This document shows, piece after piece, positions 39,531 to 48,076 of a stretch of DNA of 64,000 nt. The position numbers were made by a program, and so were the translations under genes. Within the stretch, counting starts at the first letter, position 1. Every line of letters begins with the position of its first letter. The DNA comes from Desulfuromonas sp. DDH964 (GTDB taxonomy: Bacteria; Desulfobacterota; Desulfuromonadia; Desulfuromonadales; DDH964). The DNA is taken from positions 2,542,001 to 2,606,000 of the forward strand of contig NZ_CP015080.1 in the NCBI RefSeq assembly GCF_001611275.1, written 5' to 3'. The notes beneath the pieces were generated by a model that searched no databases, was not told the DNA's origin, and saw only the letters and a program-made list of their open reading frames with translations.

Positions 39531-42122
39531 CTAGCGCACCTCGATCGGCAGTCCGTCGGTCACTACTGACAACCGGTTTCCGGCCGGGTCCCGGAAATTC
39601 ACCCGATCGAGGGTGATCTCGCCCCGGCCTACGGCCTGGGCGGTGAAAACTACCCGTGCCAGGATTCCGGCGCCGGAGGAACCGGTTCCGGCGGCCCCCT
39701 GCTTGGTACCGATGATCAGCTGCCCCTTGTCGCGATTGGCGCTGGAGGTGAAGATCGTGCTCGCGCCACTGGCGCCGAGGAACTCTCCTTCCTCGGCCCG
39801 TACGAAACTGCAGAGCTCCGGAGGGAAGAACAGAAAGAAGGGAGCACTGTAAAGGTTCTGCATTGCATCCACAGCAACCTCGACGACAAACTCCTCTCCA
39901 ACCGTGACCAGGCCAGGCCCCTTCAGAAAAATCCGCGCCTCGGCTGGGGCAGGTGCCAATTCAAGGGGAGGCAGGGTCACCTCGGGGACATTCCCGGGAG
40001 GTAGGGGTTTGCCTTCCGTCCCAGGGGGGGGCAGCGCGAGCGGCAGACTGGCGGCGGCCGGCATCTGAGCCTGGGGAACTTCCATCATGGCCGGCGGCTC
40101 CTGGGGTGGGGGCAGCACGGGAAGAGCGGACTCAGGGTTGCCCGGGCTCATTGTGGCTGGAGGTGGACCTTCCAGCCCTGCCCCTGCCGGAGAAGTGACC
40201 GCAGGCTGCAACGGCTGCGCCGGAGTTGCAGGTAATGAGGACACGGAGAACTCAGCTTCACCAGGAACAGCAGCCCCCTGAGTAACCGGGTTGCGCCCAG
40301 GAGCGGGAGGGGGCGCGGTTTTATTCTGCTGTGCCTCGAGCGGCGCAGCGAAGGCGCTGAAGTTCGGCCCCGCCTTCAAGTCATCCTCCCCACCCGACCA
40401 GATGCTGGCGACATCCGACCTGGGCAATTCGAGGGCCTTGACGATATGGGGGGTGATCGAAAGCAGGATCTCGCGCTTGGTCTTGTCGCGCTTGTGGCCG
40501 GAGAGGAGGTCGCCCACCAGAGGAATCCGGCCGAGGAACGGAAAGGTATTTTTGGTCTTGGAGTAATCGTCACGGATCAGGCCACCGAGAATGGTCGTTT
40601 CCCCGTCCTTGAGGGTGAGGGAGGTGTTGGCGTTGGTGGTGGAGATGGTCAGCGCCAGGGTACCATTATCGGTGGTCATTCGGTTGGTGACGTTGCTGAC
40701 TTCGAGCCCGAGCTTGGTGATCACGGTATTGTCCAGCTGCACGCTTGGCTCGACCTCGACCTTGACCCCGACATCGACGTACTGGATATTGTCGGAACGG
40801 GTATCAGTCCCGGTGGTGGTGACAGTGATGACCGGTTCGCGCGAGCCGATATGAACCTTGGCCTTCTCCTTGTTGCGCACCCGGATCTTCGGGTTGGCCA
40901 GAATCTCCGAATCGGTCAGGGTCTTCTGCAAATTGAAGGTGGCAGAGGGAATGGTGTAGAGAAAATCGAGGTTGCGCAGCCCGCTCATACCGTTGACGGT
41001 GATGCTGTCCCCGATGGAGGTCTCACCCGGGTTGACGAAGCCGAAACTGGTGCCATAGCTTTTCAGCCGGGCGCCGATATCGAGGTTGTCGGTGTGGCTG
41101 ATCTCGACCAGTTCCAGCTCATAAATGACCTCGGCATCGCCGCGATCGGCGGCCTCGATTATCTGCTGCGCCAACCGGATGACATCGGGCGTATCGCGGA
41201 TCACCAGGGCGTTCAATTCTTCGTGGACATAGATCTTGCGCAGTTGCAGCATCGTCCGCAGCAGGTTGACCGCCTTCTTGGCATCGATGTTGGAAAGATA
41301 GAAGGTCTGGATCAGCTGGTCCTGGTACTGCTTCTCCTTGTCCTTGCTGCTGCTGTAGATGATCACGGTCTTCGGGTTGAGCACCCGCTTGCCGAGGTTG
41401 TTCATCTTCAGCAGCAGTTCGAGGGCCTGGGCAAAACTGGCGTCCTCGAGAAAGACGGTGACCTTCTGCTCCTTGGTATCTTCGTCGAAAAGGAAATTGA
41501 TCCCGGAGAGCTTGGAGAGGATGCTGAAGACCTCCTTGATCTGCGCATCCTTAAACTTGAGGGTGATCGGTTTGTCCGAAGCAACATCGAGTTCCTGGCC
41601 ATCCAGGATGGTTCCCCCGGAGCTTTGGACCTTTTCGAGCAGGGTGCGGGCGCGGAGGTTCTCCGGGTCAAGAATCAGCGCCTGTTGCAGGTTTTTCCGG
41701 GCCGGGGCAAAACGGCGCTGCCGGTAAAAATCCTCGGCTTCGTCAATGAGCAGTCCGGCCTGGATCCGCGCCTCCGCCTGCTTGAGCTCCAGCCCGGCGA
41801 CCGCGAGACTAGGGTCATAGCTGATGGAGCGGCGGAATTCATCGACAGCAGCATTCAATTCGTTCCCGGCGGATAATTCCCGCCCCTTTTGAAGATGTGC
41901 CCAACCCGCCTTGGCCCGGGCGTTGGCGAGTTTGACCCGGTACTCGTCGGTATCCGGGTCCCCGCTGGCAGCAGCCAGATACTTTTCAACCGCCGCATCG
42001 TATTGGCCCTGGGCCATCAAGTCCTCGCCGGCGACGAAAGACTTCTTGGCCGCGCAACCGCCAAGCAGCAGGGCAAGTAACACGAACAGAACGCAAAACA
42101 CGCTTGATGCTGGTTTTATCAT
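39531..42122 (-). CDS. Secretin lipoprotein with TPR region and C-terminal cohesin-like domain
   Basis: The protein has 863 residues. A lipoprotein signal ends at Cys23 (LLALLLGGC). TPR-like repeats fill about 25-170 (GQYDAAVEKYLAAASGD). An STN domain (ITLKFKDAQIKEVFSILSKL) and an N1 domain (LNALVIRDTPDVIRLAQQI) lead to the secretin core (GETTILGGLIRDDYSKTKNT, FLGRIPLVGDLLSGHKRDK). A Pro/Ala-rich linker of about 130 residues is followed by a cohesin-like beta domain of about 130 residues (GPGLVTVGEEFVVEVAVDA, SAPFFLFFPPELCSFV, GILARVVFTAQAVGRGEITL). The first part forms the outer-membrane gate; the cohesin-like part is unusual and may bind partners. Confidence 0.92.
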   Translation of the reverse strand: MIKPASSVFCVLFVLLALLLGGCAAKKSFVAGEDLMAQGQYDAAVEKYLAAASGDPDTDEYRVKLANARAKAGWAHLQKGRELSAGNELNAAVDEFRRSISYDPSLAVAGLELKQAEARIQAGLLIDEAEDFYRQRRFAPARKNLQQALILDPENLRARTLLEKVQSSGGTILDGQELDVASDKPITLKFKDAQIKEVFSILSKLSGINFLFDEDTKEQKVTVFLEDASFAQALELLLKMNNLGKRVLNPKTVIIYSSSKDKEKQYQDQLIQTFYLSNIDAKKAVNLLRTMLQLRKIYVHEELNALVIRDTPDVIRLAQQIIEAADRGDAEVIYELELVEISHTDNLDIGARLKSYGTSFGFVNPGETSIGDSITVNGMSGLRNLDFLYTIPSATFNLQKTLTDSEILANPKIRVRNKEKAKVHIGSREPVITVTTTGTDTRSDNIQYVDVGVKVEVEPSVQLDNTVITKLGLEVSNVTNRMTTDNGTLALTISTTNANTSLTLKDGETTILGGLIRDDYSKTKNTFPFLGRIPLVGDLLSGHKRDKTKREILLSITPHIVKALELPRSDVASIWSGGEDDLKAGPNFSAFAAPLEAQQNKTAPPPAPGRNPVTQGAAVPGEAEFSVSSLPATPAQPLQPAVTSPAGAGLEGPPPATMSPGNPESALPVLPPPQEPPAMMEVPQAQMPAAASLPLALPPPGTEGKPLPPGNVPEVTLPPLELAPAPAEARIFLKGPGLVTVGEEFVVEVAVDAMQNLYSAPFFLFFPPELCSFVRAEEGEFLGASGASTIFTSSANRDKGQLIIGTKQGAAGTGSSGAGILARVVFTAQAVGRGEITLDRVNFRDPAGNRLSVVTDGLPIEVR

Positions 42123-42949
42123 TGGCCAACCTCATTCGCCTTGACCGGAGATTCCGGCAAAGGGCTATCCGGGGGCAATCCCTCCTCGACGGGAGGAACG
42201 GTAATATCGGGGAGTGGCTCGACGGCAGGAGCCTCTTCGCTCCCGGTCATGACCGGCATGGTGGTCGCTGATGGCCGCACCGGCAACAACATCCGCGGGT
42301 TAATCCGCGACCCCGGGGTCGGGCTGCGTCCTGTCTTATTTCCGCCACCGGTACCGAATTGGGGGATCAGGGGCTGATTCTCGGCCAGTTCGATCTCGAT
42401 CTTACGGCTGTCGCCGGCCACCTGGATTACCAACCTGGTGGCAGTCAGTTCGCCGACAGTGAATTCCTGCCGATCACCGAAACGCGTCCCTTTCTTTACC
42501 AGATAAAGATCCTTGTCACGACTTAGAAATACAGTCTTTTCCTGATCCTTTTCGAGATAACCGAGAAACCTGAAGCGCGCCAGCTCCCGTTGCACCACCG
42601 GGGTGGGCTGCGGTGGCGGCGGAGGTGGCGGTGCCGCGACGACCGGGGCACTGACGACCTTCGGCGGTGGCGGGGGGGGCGGTGGCGGCGGTTCGACGCT
42701 GCCAAAAATATTCCGCTTGTACCCGGGGAACGTCCCCTCATTTACCTGGAACAGCTCCAGGTGAAGATGGGTATCGTCGACGGCCGGATCGCCCTTGGGC
42801 GTGGTCAGCCGGGTTGGCAAGGGACGTTCCTTGCCGGGCGGGTTCTGCCGGGGAATGCGTTCCTGACGCGGAGAAGCCCAGTAGCTGTAGGCGATGGAGA
42901 GCCCGAGACAGATGAGCAGCAGCAGGAGAATAAGTGGTTTTCGCTTCAT
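42119..42949 (-). CDS. PilP/GspC-like inner-membrane protein with polyproline tracts
   Basis: The protein has 276 residues: one N-terminal membrane helix (KPLILLLLLICLGLSIAYSY), then two proline runs (ten and seven Pro) around residues 90-115, and a small beta domain (RELARFRFLGYLEKDQEKTV, VKKGTRFGDRQEFTVGEL) like PilP or the GspC HR domain. The C-terminal 80 residues are Pro/Glu-rich and look disordered. It probably links the PilMNO platform to the secretin. Both ends overlap neighbours by four bases (ATGA). Confidence 0.85.
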   Translation of the reverse strand: MKRKPLILLLLLICLGLSIAYSYWASPRQERIPRQNPPGKERPLPTRLTTPKGDPAVDDTHLHLELFQVNEGTFPGYKRNIFGSVEPPPPPPPPPPKVVSAPVVAAPPPPPPPQPTPVVQRELARFRFLGYLEKDQEKTVFLSRDKDLYLVKKGTRFGDRQEFTVGELTATRLVIQVAGDSRKIEIELAENQPLIPQFGTGGGNKTGRSPTPGSRINPRMLLPVRPSATTMPVMTGSEEAPAVEPLPDITVPPVEEGLPPDSPLPESPVKANEVGQ

Positions 42950-43524
42950 GGTGCCGGCTTCCGAAAATAGGTCGTCAACCGCAGCCCGAGGTTGATCTGG
43001 TCGGGGCGCTCTGCTCCTGAAGAAGTATTCAGGTTCAATTCCTCGATGGCCACCAGACGCGGGGAATGCTCAATAAGGTAGATGAACTTTTTGACCTGCC
43101 CGTAATCGCCGGTCACCGTGAAGGAGACGGTGTAGCTGAGCAACTCCTCCTCGCCCTTGACCGGGGCGGGGTCGTAATTGACCCGGTCGATGGCAAGCCT
43201 GGACTGACCCGCCATCGCGAAGAGATCGCCGATCAGGCCGGTGAAGTCGGTCCGATCGGGAATAGCCGCCGCCAAGGTTTGCAGGTCGGCAAGACCGCGC
43301 CGGAAGAGCCCCTGGGGTGATTCGTCAACCTCTCCGGACTTGCGGGCGTCACGATAATTCTGCTGGGCACGGAGAAAGTCGTTCTCCAGGGCAGCCAGCT
43401 GCGGGCCGACGTACCAGAATGCCACAGCTGCCGCGGCAAGACTCACCAGCAACAGGATGCCGATTAGTATTGGCAACACGCGGTTGGTGCGCCAGATAGC
43501 CGCCCAGAGCGATTCCCGGACCAT
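42946..43524 (-). CDS. pilO: PilO/GspM-like protein
   Basis: The 192-residue protein has a membrane helix (RVLPILIGILLLVSLAAAAV), a coiled coil and a ferredoxin-like periplasmic domain (LLSYTVSFTVTGDYGQVKKF, LIEHSPRLVAIEELNL), the PilO pattern. It forms the inner-membrane alignment complex with PilN. The stop of pilN is one base before its start. Confidence 0.87.
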   Translation of the reverse strand: MVRESLWAAIWRTNRVLPILIGILLLVSLAAAAVAFWYVGPQLAALENDFLRAQQNYRDARKSGEVDESPQGLFRRGLADLQTLAAAIPDRTDFTGLIGDLFAMAGQSRLAIDRVNYDPAPVKGEEELLSYTVSFTVTGDYGQVKKFIYLIEHSPRLVAIEELNLNTSSGAERPDQINLGLRLTTYFRKPAP

Positions 43525-43525
43525 G

Positions 43526-44086
43526 TCAAAAGGCTCCTTCGAGGACCAGGGAGAAGCTCAGTTCCTCCCCCCCCCCGGTCTGCCCCCGGCCCGGTTCAAT
43601 GCGGGCCTGGTTGAGCAGGTAAACCGCTGCAATATCCTCGGACGCCAGCAGGCGATCGAGGAAATTCTGCAGTTTGTCAAGGTTGCGGGCGAGGCCGGAG
43701 ATTCTTAGCGAGCGGCCACGAAAGTCAGGCTGGATACTGCGCAACCCGATCCCCGCCGGAACCAGCCTCTCCAGGCGCCCGAGGAGGTCGGTCCAGCGAA
43801 AGGTATCCTTGGCCAGAACACCATTAAAAAAGGCAATCCGTTCCCGCAGGCGCTGGTACTCCTCAGCGGAAAAGCGAACTTCGGCAGTACCCACTTCAGG
43901 CTGCGCTGCCCGCTCCATCTGGACAATAGCTGCGCGCAGTTTTTGGCTCTCCTGCCAGCAACTCCAGAAATAAGCTCCCAGCCCCGCCAGCAATATCAGC
44001 AGAAGCAGCATCGCCACCCCATAGCCGGCATAGAGCAGGCGGCGGTTCAGGTAGGTTTTGGTCGCCAGGTTCAGACTTGGATTCAT
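43526..44086 (-). CDS. pilN: PilN-like protein
   Basis: The 186-residue protein starts MNPSLNLATKTYLNRRLLYA, the NLAT..Y.NRR pattern of PilN proteins, through which the N-terminus docks in PilM. A membrane helix (GVAMLLLLILLAGLGAYFW), coiled coil and ferredoxin-like domain (IGLRSIQPDFRGRSLRISGL) follow. It pairs with PilO. Confidence 0.88.
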   Translation of the reverse strand: MNPSLNLATKTYLNRRLLYAGYGVAMLLLLILLAGLGAYFWSCWQESQKLRAAIVQMERAAQPEVGTAEVRFSAEEYQRLRERIAFFNGVLAKDTFRWTDLLGRLERLVPAGIGLRSIQPDFRGRSLRISGLARNLDKLQNFLDRLLASEDIAAVYLLNQARIEPGRGQTGGGEELSFSLVLEGAF

Positions 44087-44095
44087 CCCCTTACC

Positions 44096-45010
44096 TCAAA
44101 GAAGTCGTTCCGCAACGCCGATAGCCGCGGCCAATCCGCGCGCCCGCCAGGGTGGGAGGTCGAGAGCACCGGTGGCCAGTTGTTGGAGATTGACATCCAG
44201 CAGGGTTGATTCGCGACCGAAGGCCGAATCAACCGCAGCGGAAACGTCACCGGTTTCCGGCCAGTCGCAATGGAGGAAAACCGGGGCGCGGCCGCTGCCA
44301 GGGATTTTCTCGCTTTGCCCGGCGAGGGAACGGGCCAGTTCCTGGAACACCCGGGTCGGGCTGCTCTCCACATCCCGGGCCCGGTAGAAAGCCAGGGCAC
44401 GGTCCTGGTAAACCTGGAGCGAGAGCGTCTGCCGGTCGACCCCGACCAGAATGAAATCATTCCCCATTTCAAGTCGCGGCCGATAGAAATTGTAAACGTT
44501 GAGAGGATGAAAATCGATCAGTTGCGCCCCGTAGCCGGCCGCGGCGAGGGTCTCCTCGTAATCGAGCAGGACATCCTGGGCGACCAGACCGACCAACAGC
44601 CGGGTGCGCCCGTTCTGCCCCGGCCCGATCGACTGATAATCGAGATGAACCTCCTTGGCTTCCCCGGGGAGCTGGTTTTTCAGTTGCCAGCGAAGAATCT
44701 CCACCCCCTCTTCGCGCGAACGGAAGGTCTCCCCTACCTCGGTCAGCAAGAGTCGGCCGGCCCCCTCCGGCAGGGAGACTGCAACCCGTTCTTCCGTGCC
44801 GGCAAGGGGGTGCAACACCTCCTGCAGCGCCTTGACAAAGAGCCTCCGGTCCGGGATATTGGCGCCCCGCAGGGCAGGCCGGAGCAGGCCATCACGCAAC
44901 GGCAGCAGGCGGCCGTTGGTCAATCGCCCGGAGCGGCCATGGCGGTGCAGGGCGACCGCGCGCAACTCACCGCTGCGGATATCGAGGCCGAGATAGGTGC
45001 GGCGGATCAT
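44096..45010 (-). CDS. pilM: PilM/GspL-like cytoplasmic actin-fold protein
   Basis: The 304-residue protein has an actin-like ATPase opening (TYLGLDIRSGELRAVALHRH) and PilM-like segments (REEGVEILRWQLKNQLPGEA, DFHPLNVYNFYRPRLE, FILVGVDRQTLSLQVYQ). It lacks a membrane helix. It should bind the PilN N-terminus and the motor ATPase. Its ATG overlaps the gspE stop (ATGA), which agrees with a motor-platform unit. Confidence 0.85.
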   Translation of the reverse strand: MIRRTYLGLDIRSGELRAVALHRHGRSGRLTNGRLLPLRDGLLRPALRGANIPDRRLFVKALQEVLHPLAGTEERVAVSLPEGAGRLLLTEVGETFRSREEGVEILRWQLKNQLPGEAKEVHLDYQSIGPGQNGRTRLLVGLVAQDVLLDYEETLAAAGYGAQLIDFHPLNVYNFYRPRLEMGNDFILVGVDRQTLSLQVYQDRALAFYRARDVESSPTRVFQELARSLAGQSEKIPGSGRAPVFLHCDWPETGDVSAAVDSAFGRESTLLDVNLQQLATGALDLPPWRARGLAAAIGVAERLL

Positions 45011-46740
45011 AGACTCTCCGTCGGTTCGACAAAGGTCACCCGGTTGATTTCACGCAGGGTGGTGATGCCGGAAAAGACCTTTTCCAGAGCCGCATCCCGC
45101 AGAAAAACTGTGCCGCAGGCTTTGGCCGCCCGCTTTAATTCGGTCACCGGAGCCCGGGTGATAATCAATTCGCGAATCTCGTCGGTCAATTCCAGCAGTT
45201 CGACGATGGCGCTGCGTCCCATGTAGCCGGTGCCGTGGCATTCGGAGCAACCTGCCCCCTCGAAAAACACCTGGTCGGCCATCGCCTCGATCTTGAGACC
45301 CGAATCGAGCAAAAGCTGCGGATCGGCCGGAACCTGCTGCCGGCAATGGGGACAGATTTTGCGCACCAGGCGCTGGGCCGCCACGCAGTTGAGACAGGAG
45401 ACGAAATTGTAGGCGTCAATCCCCATATGGAGGAAACGGCCAAGCACATCAAAGACGTTATTGGCGTGAACCGTGGTAAAGACCAGATGCCCGGTCAGGG
45501 CCGACTGCACAGCGATCTGGGCGGTCTCGGGGTCGCGGATCTCGCCGACCATGATCTTGTCCGGGTCATGGCGCAGAATCGAGCGTAACCCGCGGGCGAA
45601 GGTCAAACCCTTCTTTTCATTGACCGGAATCTGCACCACCCCCTTGACCTGGTATTCAACCGGGTCCTCGATGGTGATGATCTTCTCTTCCTCGTTGTTG
45701 ATTTCGAGGAGGGCGGCGTAAAGACTGGTAGTTTTGCCGCTGCCGGTCGGACCGGTGACCAGCACCATGCCGTAGGGTTCACGGATCTTGCGCCGGAACC
45801 GTACCAGTTCCCGCTCGGTAAAGCCGAGGGCCTCCAGGGTCAGCCCTTTGAGGTCGGCCGCGATCGACTCCTTGTCGAGGATACGGATAACCGCATCTTC
45901 ACCAAAGATACTCGGCATGATCGAAACCCGAAAGTCGATCGACTTGCCGCCGATCCGGACCTTGAAGCGGCCATCCTGGGGGATGCGCCGTTCCGAGATG
46001 TCGAGTTCGCTCATGACCTTGATACGGGAGATGATCGGGCTCTGGAAGCGGCCATCGAGGGGCTCGGTGGCGCGGTAAAGGACGCCGTCGACGCGGTACT
46101 TGATGATGACTCCTTCCTGGCTCGATTCGATATGGATGTCACTCGCCCGCTTGACCAGGGCGTCATAGAGGGTGGAATCGATCAGGCGGATTATCGGGCT
46201 GGTGTCGGCGGTCAGTTTCTCGATGGAGAGGACCTCTTCGCCCTTGTCGGTCTCCTTCACCAGCTGCAGCTTGAAGTCCTCGGAGACTTCGCGCAAGACC
46301 CGCTTGGAGCCGGCCTCTCCCTTTTCGAGGAAGCGGTCGATGCGGTCCCTGGCCGTCACCATCAGGGTCAGGGGCTGGCCGAGCTGGGCTTCGAGTTCAT
46401 CGAGGGAAAGCACATCCGTGGGGTCCGCGACCGCGACCACCAGCCGGCCGGCTTCCCGCCGCACCGGTATGAAATGGAAGCGCAGCGCCAACCCGGGCGC
46501 AAGTTCGCCCAGCAGTTCGGGGTCCGGGATAAAGGTCCCGAGATCGAGAAACTCCAGGCCAAACTGCTGGGCCAGCGATTGCGCGAGCAAGTCCTCGCTG
46601 AAGAACCCCTCGGCGACGCCGGTTTCGCCGAAACGCTTGCCGTGCAGCTCCTGCTGGGCACGGATCAGGTCGACCTCCGCCGGCGTAATGGCGCCCGCCT
46701 CGACCAGAATTTCACCGAGTTTTCTGCGCTGGAAATTCAT
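45007..46740 (-). CDS. gspE: Type II secretion/type IV pilus assembly ATPase GspE/PilB
   Basis: The protein has 577 residues. The N-terminal MshEN domain (about 1-150; RKLGEILVEAGAITPAEVDL) can bind c-di-GMP in some relatives. The motor domain follows: ASDIHIESSQEGVIIKYRVD, Walker [21 protein letters not shown], Asp box ITIEDPVEYQ, Walker B KIMVGEIRDPETAQIAVQSA and His box HLVFTTVHANN. A tetracysteine zinc site is present (CPHCRQQV and GCSECHGTGYMGR). It powers pseudopilus assembly from the cytoplasm. Confidence 0.94.
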   Translation of the reverse strand: MNFQRRKLGEILVEAGAITPAEVDLIRAQQELHGKRFGETGVAEGFFSEDLLAQSLAQQFGLEFLDLGTFIPDPELLGELAPGLALRFHFIPVRREAGRLVVAVADPTDVLSLDELEAQLGQPLTLMVTARDRIDRFLEKGEAGSKRVLREVSEDFKLQLVKETDKGEEVLSIEKLTADTSPIIRLIDSTLYDALVKRASDIHIESSQEGVIIKYRVDGVLYRATEPLDGRFQSPIISRIKVMSELDISERRIPQDGRFKVRIGGKSIDFRVSIMPSIFGEDAVIRILDKESIAADLKGLTLEALGFTERELVRFRRKIREPYGMVLVTGPTGSGKTTSLYAALLEINNEEEKIITIEDPVEYQVKGVVQIPVNEKKGLTFARGLRSILRHDPDKIMVGEIRDPETAQIAVQSALTGHLVFTTVHANNVFDVLGRFLHMGIDAYNFVSCLNCVAAQRLVRKICPHCRQQVPADPQLLLDSGLKIEAMADQVFFEGAGCSECHGTGYMGRSAIVELLELTDEIRELIITRAPVTELKRAAKACGTVFLRDAALEKVFSGITTLREINRVTFVEPTESL

Positions 46741-46756
46741 TCCTGCTCCGAAATTA

Positions 46757-47965
46757 TCAACGGACGGTACCGGCCATCTGGAAGATCGGCAAATACATGG
46801 CGACGACGACGCCGCCCACCAAAAGACCCATGCCGAGCATCATCAGCGGCTCGATCATGGTTGTCAACCGATCGAGCCGTTTCTCGACTTCGCCCTCATA
46901 AAAATCGGCTACATCGGTGAGCATTTCGGCCAGGGCGCCGCTCGTCTCGCCAATCCCGACCATACGCAGGGCGATCAAGGGGAAGATGCGGCTCGGCTCA
47001 AGAGCGGCCGAGAGCGACGTCCCCTCCTCGACCCGACGGACGACCAGGCCGAGGCTCCGTTCAAGAACCCGGTTGTTGAGCGTGCCGCCGGACATGCGCA
47101 GGGCCGGCACCATCGGAATCCCGCTCGAAAGGGTCGTGCCGAGGGTGCGGCAGAAACTGGAGAGGGCATAATCGGCAAAGAGCCCGCCGAAAAAAGGGAG
47201 GACCAGCCGTGCGCGGTCGACCAGCAGCCCCCCTCTTTCGGTGCGCAGGAACCCGCGCAGGAGGAGGGCGACGGCGGCGAGCAGGGGAAGGGTTACCGGC
47301 AACGAGCGGACCGCCCCCTTGGAAAACCCGATCAGGAGACGGGTCGCCAGGGGGAGTTCCACATTGGCATCGGCGTAAATCTGGGTAAAGCTGGGGATGA
47401 CGTAGAAGATCAGGAACGAGAGTACCGCCACCACCGCGATCGTTACCAGCAGCGGATAGAATGATGCGCTGCGGATCTTCCCCTTGAGCACCTCGATCCG
47501 CTTCTGATAGGCAATGAATCGCCCCAGGGTCAGCACCAGATCGCCAGTCTTTTCCCCCGCTTTGAAAGACGCAATGTAAAGAGGGGGAAAGATTTTCGGA
47601 AATTTTCCGAAAGACTCGGAGAGGGAACTGCCCCCCTTGATATCCTCCCGCACCTCCCGGAACAGGTCGAGCATGAGCCCGGGCTCCATCCGCTCGATGA
47701 GGACATCGAGGACCTGAAGAATGGGCAAGCCCGACCGCAACAGGACCAGGAGTTCCTGGTTGAGGGCCAAAAAACGCCGGCTGTTGAGACGGCGTCTGAA
47801 AAGCTGGGCCGGTATCAGGGAACGAAAGAGCCGCTTCCGGATCCGGAAGACAAAGAAACCCTGCGTCTCGAGGTTCTCCCGGAGCAGCTCCTGGTTGCTG
47901 GCCTCGAACTCTTTCTCGAGGACCCGGCCGTCGACGGTGCCGAGCTTACAGAGGTAGGTTGGCAT
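46757..47965 (-). CDS. gspF: Inner-membrane platform protein GspF/PilC
   Basis: The protein has 402 residues with two homologous halves. The T2SSF repeats are at FLALNQELLVLLRSGLPILQ and SSFCRTLGTTLSSGIPMVPA, each followed by membrane helices (VTIAVVAVLSFLIFYVIPSF; MMLGMGLLVGGVVVAMYLPI). It is the first gene of a 14-gene minus-strand run. No good ribosome site precedes the ATG at 47965. A weak promoter-like pair (TTCAAT, 17 bases, TATCTT, 47975-48003) would put the transcript start almost at the ATG. Confidence 0.92.
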   Translation of the reverse strand: MPTYLCKLGTVDGRVLEKEFEASNQELLRENLETQGFFVFRIRKRLFRSLIPAQLFRRRLNSRRFLALNQELLVLLRSGLPILQVLDVLIERMEPGLMLDLFREVREDIKGGSSLSESFGKFPKIFPPLYIASFKAGEKTGDLVLTLGRFIAYQKRIEVLKGKIRSASFYPLLVTIAVVAVLSFLIFYVIPSFTQIYADANVELPLATRLLIGFSKGAVRSLPVTLPLLAAVALLLRGFLRTERGGLLVDRARLVLPFFGGLFADYALSSFCRTLGTTLSSGIPMVPALRMSGGTLNNRVLERSLGLVVRRVEEGTSLSAALEPSRIFPLIALRMVGIGETSGALAEMLTDVADFYEGEVEKRLDRLTTMIEPLMMLGMGLLVGGVVVAMYLPIFQMAGTVR

Positions 47966-48014
47966 AGGGTCGAAAAGATATCACAAATCCACCGGGAATT
48001 GAATAGAAACCTTG

Positions 48015-48051
48015 CAAAACGGCCGGTCGGAATAGTATCCGACCGGCCGTT
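48015..48051 (-). terminator. Intrinsic terminator of the cytochrome operon
   Basis: A 14-base perfect stem (48018-48031 with 48038-48051, core CGGCCGGTCGGA) with loop ATAGTA. On the minus strand the transcript ends in TTTTGC. It separates the octaheme cytochrome gene from gspF. Confidence 0.82.
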
Positions 48052-48076
48052 AAAAAAATTCAAAACAGCCTTTGCG

